64,000 nucleotides of DNA, from positions 1,648,499-1,712,498 of the forward strand of contig NZ_JASJUU010000001.1 of assembly GCF_030125375.1 (NCBI RefSeq), written 5' to 3'. Of this stretch, positions 38,618 to 45,310 are shown piece by piece. The position numbers were made by a program, and so were the translations under genes. Numbering within the stretch: the first letter of the stretch is position 1; the number at the start of each line of letters is the position of its first letter. Source of the stretch: Pseudoalteromonas umbrosa (GTDB lineage Bacteria; Pseudomonadota; Gammaproteobacteria; Enterobacterales; Alteromonadaceae). The notes below the pieces were generated by a model. The model ran no database searches. It was given only the letters and a program-made list of their open reading frames with translations, and was not told the origin of the DNA.

Positions 38618-38937
38618 CGTCTTTTCTCCCATTATTTTCCCATTCGCATATGTCGTCATAACTGCTAACAATGCGCCCAGCAACTTTAATTAATACGCCT
38701 CAATTTGCTTTATCACCGGTACTACGTGTCTCAGTGCGCCATGCAGACAAAATTATGTCTATTGATGAGGATATTTACAATATACGAAAAATCATATATT
38801 CATTTATCCATATATGCAAACACTCATTTGTAATGATTTTGTATCATTTTTATTAATTTTATTTGAAACTTTTTCGCGATTTACTAACATGAAATTAGAA
38901 GTAAAAAGTAATGTTAATTTGAAAGGAGTTAATCACT
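38618..38937. other. Divergent promoter region of the ars pair and the small peptide gene
   Basis: 320 bases without a gene. It is AT-rich on the right half and holds the inverted repeat described separately and the ribosome binding site AAAGGAG of the small peptide gene. Confidence 0.55.
38793..38816. promoter_or_regulatory. Candidate ArsR-type operator upstream of gap-arsJ
   Basis: CATATAT and ATATATG are inverted copies separated by 10 bases. ArsR-family repressors bind AT-rich imperfect dyads of this kind in front of ars genes. No arsR gene is next to it. Low-complexity AT sequence can give such repeats by chance. Confidence 0.4.
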
Positions 38938-39096
38938 ATGAAGCTTAAAGTCACCAAAAAGCCTCTGAAAAAATTGAGTTATGATAATTTACCACTTGAT
39001 AGAAAACTGACTCCACTTGTTGGGGGGGCGGGTTTAAGTAATGGCCCAACACAAGAATGTGAAACTTACTACCATTGCGATTCTGAGACGCCATAA
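38938..39096 (+). CDS. Small peptide, resembles a double-glycine RiPP/bacteriocin precursor
   Basis: A 52-codon frame with a strong ribosome binding site (GAAAGGAG) 10 bases before ATG. The product starts MKLKVTKKPLKKLSYDNLPL, a Lys-rich amphipathic leader, then LTPLVGGAG, a double-glycine cleavage site, then a short acidic core with two Cys (TQECETYYHCDSETP). Leaders of this form occur on small peptides of Pseudoalteromonas and relatives that are annotated as RiPP or bacteriocin precursors. No modification enzyme or peptidase-ABC transporter lies next to it. Seven G residues in a row encode the Gly-Gly, a site that could slip. Not homologous to anything I can name firmly. Confidence 0.6.
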   Translation: MKLKVTKKPLKKLSYDNLPLDRKLTPLVGGAGLSNGPTQECETYYHCDSETP

Positions 39097-39112
39097 TTGG
39101 GCCACTGAACAT

Positions 39113-39145
39113 GCAAACGTTATCTTTTCATGCGATGACGTTTGC
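39113..39145 (+). terminator. Hairpin after the small peptide gene
   Basis: GCAAACGT and ACGTTTGC pair, extended by a T-G wobble and ATC/GAT, to give a 12-bp stem around a 9-base loop. It starts 16 bases past the peptide stop. The following T content is modest, so it is a weak terminator or an mRNA-stabilising end. Confidence 0.55.
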
Positions 39146-39223
39146 TTACTCGTTAATTCTTCCCTGCTAAATACCAATTGATGTTAAACTACAACAAATC
39201 CCAGTTGTTTCGAGTATTTTAGA

Positions 39224-40675
39224 TTGGATAAGAATACCTACATCCCAGAAAACTTTATCGAAGATGTTAAAACCTACCTACCAGAGCATTTAAATTTAGA
39301 TGACTTCATTGATCACTGCCAAAAACCTCTAAGGCTGTCCATACGCGTCAATACGCTAAAAATGTCCGTCGATGATTTTAAACTCGAAGCAAAAGCACTC
39401 GGTTGGCAAATAACACCGGTACCTTGGTGCCCTGAGGGCTTTTGGATAAGTCGCAGCGAAGAAGAACAAGCGAACCTTCCTATAGGTAATACAGCCTTAC
39501 ATCTCAGTGGCTGTATTTATGTGCAAGAAGCAAGCTCAATGCTCCCGCCTTTGGCGTTGAGATCTGAAATAGAAAATATGGATACAGATCAATACGCTGT
39601 GCTCGATATGGCTGCAGCTCCCGGCTCTAAAACTTCACAGCTTTGTGCTTTAATGAATAACCAAGGTCTATTGATTGCCAATGAATTCTCATCTTCAAGG
39701 TTAAAAGTACTTGCCGCCAACATGAAACGCATGGGAGTAGCAAACTGCGCATTATCACATTTTGATGGCAAAATATTTGGCGACTATATGTATGAGTGCT
39801 TTGATCACATACAACTTGACGCGCCATGCTCTGGTGAAGGCACCGTAAGAAAAGATGCTAACGCACTTAAAAACTGGTCAATAGAATCTAATGTCGATAT
39901 TAGTGATGTGCAAAAAAGCCTGATCAAAAGTGCCTTTTTGGCGCTAAAGCCCGGCGGTAGTTTGGTGTACTCAACTTGTACACTGACCCCTTTAGAAAAC
40001 CAACAAGTTTGCTCATTTTTACTAGAAGAATTTGCAGATGCTGTAGAAGTCACACCACTTGACGACCTTTTTGACAATGCAAGTCAGGCCACCACAAGCG
40101 AGGGCTACTTGCATGTCTGGCCACAAATTTTTGATAGTGAAGGTTTCTTCATAGCGAAATTTAAAAAACGCCATTCTGTTGAACACCACAATCAACAGCA
40201 AAAAAAAGGCGCATTTCCTTTTGAAGCTTTTCCAACTAAAGCACAAAACACATTTTCTAGCTATTTAAAGAAACAATTTAAGATTAAGCAGCTGCCAGGC
40301 ACACTCATGCAACGCGATAAAGAGCTATGGCTATTTCCCGATAAACTTGCAGATGTGCAAAACAAAATCAAATATGCACGCTTGGGGGTCAAAATAGGCG
40401 CAATACACAAAAATGGTGTGCGTTTAGAACATGAGCTTGCTACCGCATTTGGACATTTAGCGACTGAAAATGTGCATGCACTTACTGAAAAACAGGCTGT
40501 CGACTACTTCCAAGGTAAAGATGTACGTTTAGAAAAACCAACTAATGAGACGGGCGAAGTCATACTGACTCTGTGCGGTGCCCCTGTGGGTCTCGGTAAA
40601 TGGCAAAAGGCAAAGATTAAAAATAACCTCCCTAGAGATTTAATTGCACAAGGTCAGTTAATAACTTGGGTATAA
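39224..40675 (+). CDS. rsmF: 16S rRNA (cytosine-1407-C5)-methyltransferase RsmF
   Basis: A 483-residue RNA m5C methyltransferase. The N-terminal [18 protein letters not shown] and PWCPEGFWI match RsmF/YebU. The SAM-binding core has [13 protein letters not shown]. The two catalytic Cys are in [14 protein letters not shown] and [11 protein letters not shown]. The C-terminal PUA-like extension is present, giving the normal length. TTG at 39224 is the most upstream fitting start and aligns with the E. coli N terminus, but it has no clear ribosome binding site. Confidence 0.93.
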   Translation: MDKNTYIPENFIEDVKTYLPEHLNLDDFIDHCQKPLRLSIRVNTLKMSVDDFKLEAKALGWQITPVPWCPEGFWISRSEEEQANLPIGNTALHLSGCIYVQEASSMLPPLALRSEIENMDTDQYAVLDMAAAPGSKTSQLCALMNNQGLLIANEFSSSRLKVLAANMKRMGVANCALSHFDGKIFGDYMYECFDHIQLDAPCSGEGTVRKDANALKNWSIESNVDISDVQKSLIKSAFLALKPGGSLVYSTCTLTPLENQQVCSFLLEEFADAVEVTPLDDLFDNASQATTSEGYLHVWPQIFDSEGFFIAKFKKRHSVEHHNQQQKKGAFPFEAFPTKAQNTFSSYLKKQFKIKQLPGTLMQRDKELWLFPDKLADVQNKIKYARLGVKIGAIHKNGVRLEHELATAFGHLATENVHALTEKQAVDYFQGKDVRLEKPTNETGEVILTLCGAPVGLGKWQKAKIKNNLPRDLIAQGQLITWV

Positions 40676-40801
40676 CCTGATTAGAACTTTTTGACAACTT
40701 TAAGATTATTAATTCATATGAGTACAACACTTTGTTTTTATTATGTTTTAAAAATGTCATTCTGTTTGTAACTTTTGTAATGCATTTACTACACTTAAAG
40801 G

Positions 40802-40907
40802 ACTTTCTACTTCTCCCTTATGTTTTAGAAGGTGTTTAAGTTAGCGCACGGCTCCATATGAGCCTTCCCCTACGCCCAGATTCACACATTACTGGGCGTT
40901 TTTTTAT
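40802..40907 (+). ncRNA. Candidate small RNA ending in an intrinsic terminator
   Basis: A promoter-like pair TTGTAA (40766-40771) and TACACT (40790-40795), spacer 18, points to a start near 40802. The predicted transcript of about 105 nt has a hairpin GGCTC-CATAT-GAGCC (40850-40864), a C-rich single-stranded CTTCCCC, and a terminator ACGCCCAG...CTGGGCGT with a T7 run (40872-40907). CU-rich loops that can pair with Shine-Dalgarno sites are common in Hfq-dependent small RNAs. It lies 126 bases after rsmF, so it could also be no more than the rsmF terminator. No known sRNA family recognised. Confidence 0.4.
40872..40907 (+). terminator. Intrinsic terminator
   Basis: ACGCCCAG and CTGGGCGT form an 8-bp stem followed by seven T. 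It ends either the candidate small RNA or the rsmF transcript. Confidence 0.9.
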
Positions 40908-41051
40908 GTCTAAAATTTCAATCCAAATCTGCAATAATCCTGCTCCCCAAGCCTATCCAAATTGCCATTTGATACATTGCATATTTTTTAGTTGAATAAA
41001 GTCACAAAAGAAAATATGATTTATATACAAAATGCTACATAACGTATAAAA

Positions 41052-41258
41052 ATGGGTATTGTAAAAATTTCTGAAGAACTTCATGAAGAGATCCGTCTAG
41101 CCAGTCAAGTCATGTCTCGCTCAATCAATTCTCAAGCTGAATTTTGGTTGAAAATGGGCCGCCTAGCTGAGCAAAACCCGGACAAGCCATTCGCACAGTT
41201 AATACAAATAGAATTAGAGCAAGTAAAAAAGAAGCAATATGAAAGCAGTGATAATTAA
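41052..41258 (+). CDS. ParD-like antitoxin-family protein
   Basis: A 68-residue protein beginning MGIVKISEELHEEIRLAS, a ribbon-helix-helix start, followed by a helix with RSINSQAEFWLKMGRLAE. This matches the short ParD-like family often found beside a second methionine aminopeptidase gene in Vibrio, Shewanella and Pseudoalteromonas. No ParE toxin is present. The stop overlaps the map start by 20 bases, so the two are translationally coupled. It may repress its own operon or bind the aminopeptidase; neither is shown by sequence. Confidence 0.75.
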   Translation: MGIVKISEELHEEIRLASQVMSRSINSQAEFWLKMGRLAEQNPDKPFAQLIQIELEQVKKKQYESSDN

Positions 41259-42021
41259 GGACCAAGATCAAATCGTTAAAATGAGACGTTCTGGACAGAT
41301 GTTAGCAGACGTGTTTAAAGCACTGGATGAATTCATCAAACCTGGTGTCACCACCATGGAAGTGAACGACTTTGTCGAAGCCTATATCACCGATGAGCTG
41401 AAAGCAATTCCGTCAACAAAAGGCCAATATGGCTACCCATATGCAATCAATACATCACTTAATGAGGTTGTTTGTCATGGTATGCCAAAAGCAAACCAAA
41501 AAATAAAATCGACCGATATCATCAATGTTGATATCACGCTCAAGTGTGATGGCTACCTTGCCGACTCAAGTAAAATGTACGTCATGGAAACCGCTCAAGG
41601 ACTTGCTAAAAAGCTTGTAAAAACTACCTACGAAGCCATGTGGCAAGGCATAAAACAAGTTAAACCTGGTGTAAAACTGGGCGATATTGGCTATGCAATT
41701 CAGTCATATGCGCAGCGACATGGTTATAGTATTGTCAGAGAATTTTGCGGTCATGGCATAGGCACCGAAATGCATGAGGGGCCAGATGTGCTCCACTTTG
41801 GCAAACCTAACGAAGGGTTAACTCTACAAGCCGGCATGACATTTACTATTGAACCTATGGTCAATCAAGGCCAACACAAAGTGAAAACCTTAAAAGATGG
41901 CTGGACCGTTGTGACAAGAGATAGAAAATTATCGGCTCAGTGGGAACATACAATTTTAGTTACAGATACAGGCTATGAAGTGCTGACCTTGAGAGAAGAA
42001 GAGCAGCTGGCGATTCAATAA
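41239..42021 (+). CDS. map: Type I methionine aminopeptidase
   Basis: A 260-residue pita-bread fold peptidase. Metal ligands are seen in VDITLKCDGYLADSS (two Asp), FCGHGIGTEMHEGP (His), TFTIEPM (Glu) and SAQWEHTILVT (Glu). It removes the initiator Met from nascent proteins. This copy is coupled to the ParD-like gene and not to rpsB, so it is probably an accessory second copy and not the essential one. The start at 41239 lies within the ParD-like frame. Confidence 0.93.
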   Translation: MKAVIIKDQDQIVKMRRSGQMLADVFKALDEFIKPGVTTMEVNDFVEAYITDELKAIPSTKGQYGYPYAINTSLNEVVCHGMPKANQKIKSTDIINVDITLKCDGYLADSSKMYVMETAQGLAKKLVKTTYEAMWQGIKQVKPGVKLGDIGYAIQSYAQRHGYSIVREFCGHGIGTEMHEGPDVLHFGKPNEGLTLQAGMTFTIEPMVNQGQHKVKTLKDGWTVVTRDRKLSAQWEHTILVTDTGYEVLTLREEEQLAIQ

Positions 42022-42156
42022 ACTCATTTCTGATGTTTAACGCTATTTAGGGTAGCATCATAGTGGTAGATACATATTAAATAATACGTTTGGGTTCTGC
42101 CACTGCCTCATTTAGAACTTCAACCTTGCCCAAATCCAGTACCCCGTAAAATGCCT

Positions 42157-42429
42157 TCATTTGCCTTGGAAGCAGTTAATCACCCAGTCAGGATTATTAG
42201 ACATTGTCACTAATATTTTATCTGACTCTTTATCATTTAAAGTAAATATAAAAGAGTTTGACTCTAAAGCTAATACTTCCTGTTCTAAATTACCAACAAG
42301 TGTAGGCGCAGTATTAGACACAGTTGTTGTATTAGACGCTGGTTTTGTATTGGACATAGGTGCAGATTCAGACCCTCCACAACCAGATAGAATTGAGGCT
42401 AGTAAACCCGGTATAAATAGCTTTTTCAT
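42157..42429 (-). CDS. Small lipoprotein, probably a truncated cadherin-like fragment
   Basis: A 90-residue product with a lipobox (ILSGCGG, Cys at residue 17), a Ser/Thr/Asn-rich linker, then SNTAPTLVGNLEQ and FTLNDKESDKILVTMS, which look like the start of a cadherin-like or Ig-like repeat seen in large surface proteins. It stops after about 45 residues of that domain. This may be the 5' stub of a formerly larger lipoprotein gene. Confidence 0.5.
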   Translation of the reverse strand: MKKLFIPGLLASILSGCGGSESAPMSNTKPASNTTTVSNTAPTLVGNLEQEVLALESNSFIFTLNDKESDKILVTMSNNPDWVINCFQGK

Positions 42430-42627
42430 TGAATATCAATAATTAGCAGTATGAAATTAATTTAATTTTACTTAAAGAAACACACCCTATTCAAACGAAA
42501 AAATTCAAAAATAAAAAGAAAAAACATACTGTAAAAAAACAAAAAAAATAGCGATTACTTTTAAATCGATTCATTCTATAAATGTTGTTTTGACAAGAAC
42601 TTATTTTTCTCTAACTTAAAATATTCT

Positions 42628-42664
42628 AAGCAATAAAAGTGAATTACCCCTACTTTTATTGCTT
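42628..42664. repeat. 13-bp perfect inverted repeat
   Basis: AAGCAATAAAAGT and ACTTTTATTGCTT form a perfect 13-bp stem with an 11-base loop. It lies about 57 bases past the stop of the minus-strand membrane protein gene and could end its transcript, though the stem is AT-rich. The surrounding 290 bases (42430-42720) hold no gene. Confidence 0.6.
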
Positions 42665-42720
42665 GTATAGCTGATTATCTTGAAACTTCATTGATGTACT
42701 TTAATTTCAAGAATGTCAGT

Positions 42721-43098
42721 TTAATTTTCTTTTTTAAATACCTGCAACGCAATTAGTGAAAGCACAAACAATGTGAACGTAAATATAAGCCCAAACAGCA
42801 TTGCGGGCTCATACCCTTCAATCACAGCCGAAATGGCCCTCGCAAAAAAGTTAAGAAAGAAGTACATCGATGCGGGTAAAATCAGCAACCACGCTTTTTT
42901 ATAAATACCAATGGCGGTGATAATTGCCAAACTTAAAGTTGGCGCACCCAGTGTGCGTAAATTAGTAAAGCCATAATCTGTCACTACGTTAAAACCACTT
43001 GGCTCGTTAATAATCGCAGGAAAAAGCATGGCGGTTAATGCCGCCGAGCCCAGAATAAGTACAAACATGCCACATAACACTTGTGCGAATTTGATCAT
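42721..43098 (-). CDS. Small inner-membrane protein (DUF4345-like)
   Basis: A 125-residue protein with four hydrophobic segments at about residues 5-28, 52-68, 70-88 and 100-120. The overall pattern, including GFTNLRTLGAPTLSLAI, resembles the DUF4345 family. Function unknown. It lies 93 bases downstream of the AraC-type regulator gene on the same strand and may be under its control. Confidence 0.6.
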   Translation of the reverse strand: MIKFAQVLCGMFVLILGSAALTAMLFPAIINEPSGFNVVTDYGFTNLRTLGAPTLSLAIITAIGIYKKAWLLILPASMYFFLNFFARAISAVIEGYEPAMLFGLIFTFTLFVLSLIALQVFKKEN

Positions 43099-43191
43099 AA
43101 AAATAGCCTATCTATCTGTTATTTGATAACAAATATACTATTTAAACTGACCGTGCCTAACTTGCACTATTAGGTCACGAATTTGCACTTT

Positions 43192-44064
43192 TCAGTCAGA
43201 ATGGGCTTTTCTCAATTCAGTTGGTGTGATGTTAAAGTGCTGCTTAAACGCCCTTGAAAAATAACTCAACTCCTCAAAACCGCATTCAAGTGCAATATCG
43301 GTAATGCGTTTATTGGTGGTATTTATTTGCTGTTCTGCCTTTTCTAAACGCCTCAATACAAGGTATTTGTTAGCACTTGTACCATACACTTGTTTGAATT
43401 TTCGATTAAAGGTTGATGTGCTCATATGACATAAAAACGCCATTTCATCGACCTTCAAAGGAGAATATAAATGTGCTTGTACAACCTGCTGTAGTTTTGG
43501 TTGGTTGGGTATAAACAGCTCCCTCAGAAGTCGCGTAACTTGACTGCTTGAGTCAGCTTGTATGATCAGCTCTATTAGCTCTTGTACCTTTAAAGCTATC
43601 AAACTATCTGTCATGTCATCTGGTTGAGTAATGTACTGTTTCAACAGCGTAAAATAGCCCGTGAGTAGTTTGTGGTTTGAGATCACCGCGGCTGAACCAC
43701 ATTCTGAATTTTTTAAATTTGAGTGAGTGCCTACAAACCTTTCAGGTAATGAATTCTCATATATTGATTGGATTAACGACTGTGTTAACCTTACTCCGAC
43801 AAATTCAACTGTGTTGCCTTGAGGGCTGTCTAACCAGCGATTAATGAAATTATCCGCTTTCATCAACAACGTATCTCCCGCCTTTAAAGACAAAGTCTTA
43901 CCTGCGCAAATTAAAGATGATTGCCCTTTAAAGATATGGATCAATCTAGCTTCATTGACTAAGCCATCTTGATAAGTAAAAGGCGCTGAAAACTGCCGAT
44001 GCCCCATAACCACTTGCTCTTGGTAGCGTAGGCTTTTTAAAAGCGATTTACGTTCTAGTACCAT
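43192..44064 (-). CDS. AraC-family transcriptional regulator
   Basis: A 290-residue regulator. The N-terminal 170 residues are a cupin-like ligand domain. The C-terminal 100 residues contain the two helix-turn-helix units: MAFLCHMSTSTFNRKFKQVY and ITDIALECGFEELSYFSRAFK with the usual PTELRK end. Its ligand is unknown. The closest genes are the DUF4345-like membrane protein downstream and, 495 bases upstream, the end of the second NRPS cluster, so it could serve either. Confidence 0.88.
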   Translation of the reverse strand: MVLERKSLLKSLRYQEQVVMGHRQFSAPFTYQDGLVNEARLIHIFKGQSSLICAGKTLSLKAGDTLLMKADNFINRWLDSPQGNTVEFVGVRLTQSLIQSIYENSLPERFVGTHSNLKNSECGSAAVISNHKLLTGYFTLLKQYITQPDDMTDSLIALKVQELIELIIQADSSSQVTRLLRELFIPNQPKLQQVVQAHLYSPLKVDEMAFLCHMSTSTFNRKFKQVYGTSANKYLVLRRLEKAEQQINTTNKRITDIALECGFEELSYFSRAFKQHFNITPTELRKAHSD

Positions 44065-44559
44065 TTTTCTGTATAAATTTTATTGGATATCAATCAGTGT
44101 AAAGCAATAGGTAGTATTTGTCTTAACTTATAACTGCCCTTAAACATAAACGTTATCTGGTGTCGTCAGAAAATCTGCACTATAAAAATAAGCGATAAAA
44201 TAGGTTAAGCCAGCCTCAAGCTGGGTAATATAGAAAGTGAAGACCAACCTAAAATCAAAAAACTGAAAAGAAAGTTTGATTGCTAAATCTTGAAAGTGAA
44301 AATTATCTGCACACTGGGAGTATACAGCTTTAGCCACTAAGACAGGATGTGAAGCTCTAACACTGAGATAGAATGAGTAGTTACTGACTAATAATACTCG
44401 AAAATTAAAACTTTAAAGCCGAGTTAAATTAATATATAAAATCAGCCATCAGAACCAAAATTAACAGGTAAAAATCAAACTAAAAACCAATTTAAATCTA
44501 AAGTGGATTTATTGAAAAATAATGAAACCCACTTTATACTGTATCATTTTAAAAGGTAT
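44065..44559. other. 495 bp intergenic region, no gene recognised
   Basis: AT-rich. A 65-codon minus-strand frame at 44140-44337 has no ribosome binding site and no recognised motif. It likely holds the AraC gene promoter and the 3' end of the NRPS-cluster transcript. Confidence 0.5.
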
Positions 44560-45249
44560 TTAATAGCAAGATACAGTGCAAACACTTAACTTTAACTTTT
44601 CCACTTCTGCATCCAATTCATCAAAGGGAGGTAAAACAAATACTGTATTAACAACTCCATCTTTATGGATAGATTCAAGAGATATTTGTTCCACATTGAA
44701 CTTTTTAATATTAATATCACCATTTAGCACTCTTTCTCTTTGCTCAAATGATGATAAAAACCCACTTCCCAGAAGTTTAACTTTACCTTCTTGTAAATAC
44801 ACACCGAACTCAAAAATATAGTAATAAACTTTATAAACTAACTCTCTACTTTCATCATCTTCACACAAGAGGTATACATTGGATAGCTTAATCAATAAGT
44901 CAACATAACTTTGGTCAAATAAAAATGGTAAATGTCCAAAGTAATCATGAAAACAATCAGGCTCTTCAGCAAATGTGCTAGAATTCAAGCTACGCATTAT
45001 AGTCGTGACTGGAAACTGATAATTAACAATGCTAGAAAACCAGTTTGAAGAAGTGATAGTCATTCTTTTAAAAGTTTTTAATGTCCACCCAGCAACAGCC
45101 AGCTTTTCATTTATATAATCAACCGATGGCTTTTCATTTTTTTTATAGTCAAGTTTTTTAAAGCCTGCATAGTAGCAATCATGAACATTTTTTAGTACGC
45201 ATGCTTCATTGTTATTATAGGTAACTTCCCATGCAATATTTTCTTCCAT
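44560..45249 (-). CDS. Pterin-dependent aromatic amino acid hydroxylase (phenylalanine hydroxylase family)
   Basis: A 229-residue iron enzyme. Iron ligands are His101 and His106 in EPDCFHDYFGHLPFL and Glu147 in YYIFEFGV. QFPVTTIMRS and KLLGSGFLSS also match bacterial PhhA. It is about 30 residues shorter than PhhA and stands at the end of an NRPS cluster with no pterin carbinolamine dehydratase (phhB) gene, so a biosynthetic role is likely. It would hydroxylate Phe, giving either Tyr or, as PacX does in pacidamycin synthesis, m-Tyr; the position cannot be told from motifs. A stable hairpin separates it from the exporter genes. Confidence 0.88.
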   Translation of the reverse strand: MEENIAWEVTYNNNEACVLKNVHDCYYAGFKKLDYKKNEKPSVDYINEKLAVAGWTLKTFKRMTITSSNWFSSIVNYQFPVTTIMRSLNSSTFAEEPDCFHDYFGHLPFLFDQSYVDLLIKLSNVYLLCEDDESRELVYKVYYYIFEFGVYLQEGKVKLLGSGFLSSFEQRERVLNGDINIKKFNVEQISLESIHKDGVVNTVFVLPPFDELDAEVEKLKLSVCTVSCY

Positions 45250-45271
45250 TACTAATCCTTATGTCTCTCGA

Positions 45272-45303
45272 GAAGAAGCCATAGACTGCGCTATGGCCTC
45301 TTC
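45272..45303 (-). promoter_or_regulatory. Strong hairpin between the exporter permease and the hydroxylase gene
   Basis: GAAGAGGCCATAG and CTATGGCTTCTTC (minus strand) pair over 13 bases with one G-T wobble and a 6-base loop. No T-run follows, so it is more likely an RNA-processing or stability element than a terminator. Confidence 0.55.
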
Positions 45304-45310
45304 GATATAT

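Larger units (their letters stand above)
40676..41051. other. Intergenic region with a possible small RNA
   Basis: 376 bases without a protein gene between rsmF and the ParD-like gene. The candidate RNA and its promoter occupy 40766-40907. The last 140 bases probably hold the promoter of the ParD-like/map pair; the ParD-like ATG has no obvious ribosome binding site. Confidence 0.5.

Noticed and set aside
41052..41258. Classical ParDE toxin-antitoxin module
   Set aside because: No ParE-like gene lies on either side; the coupled downstream gene is a complete methionine aminopeptidase.
44140..44337. 65-codon minus-strand frame between the hydroxylase and AraC genes
   Set aside because: No ribosome binding site, no signal or domain pattern, and ordinary intergenic composition.
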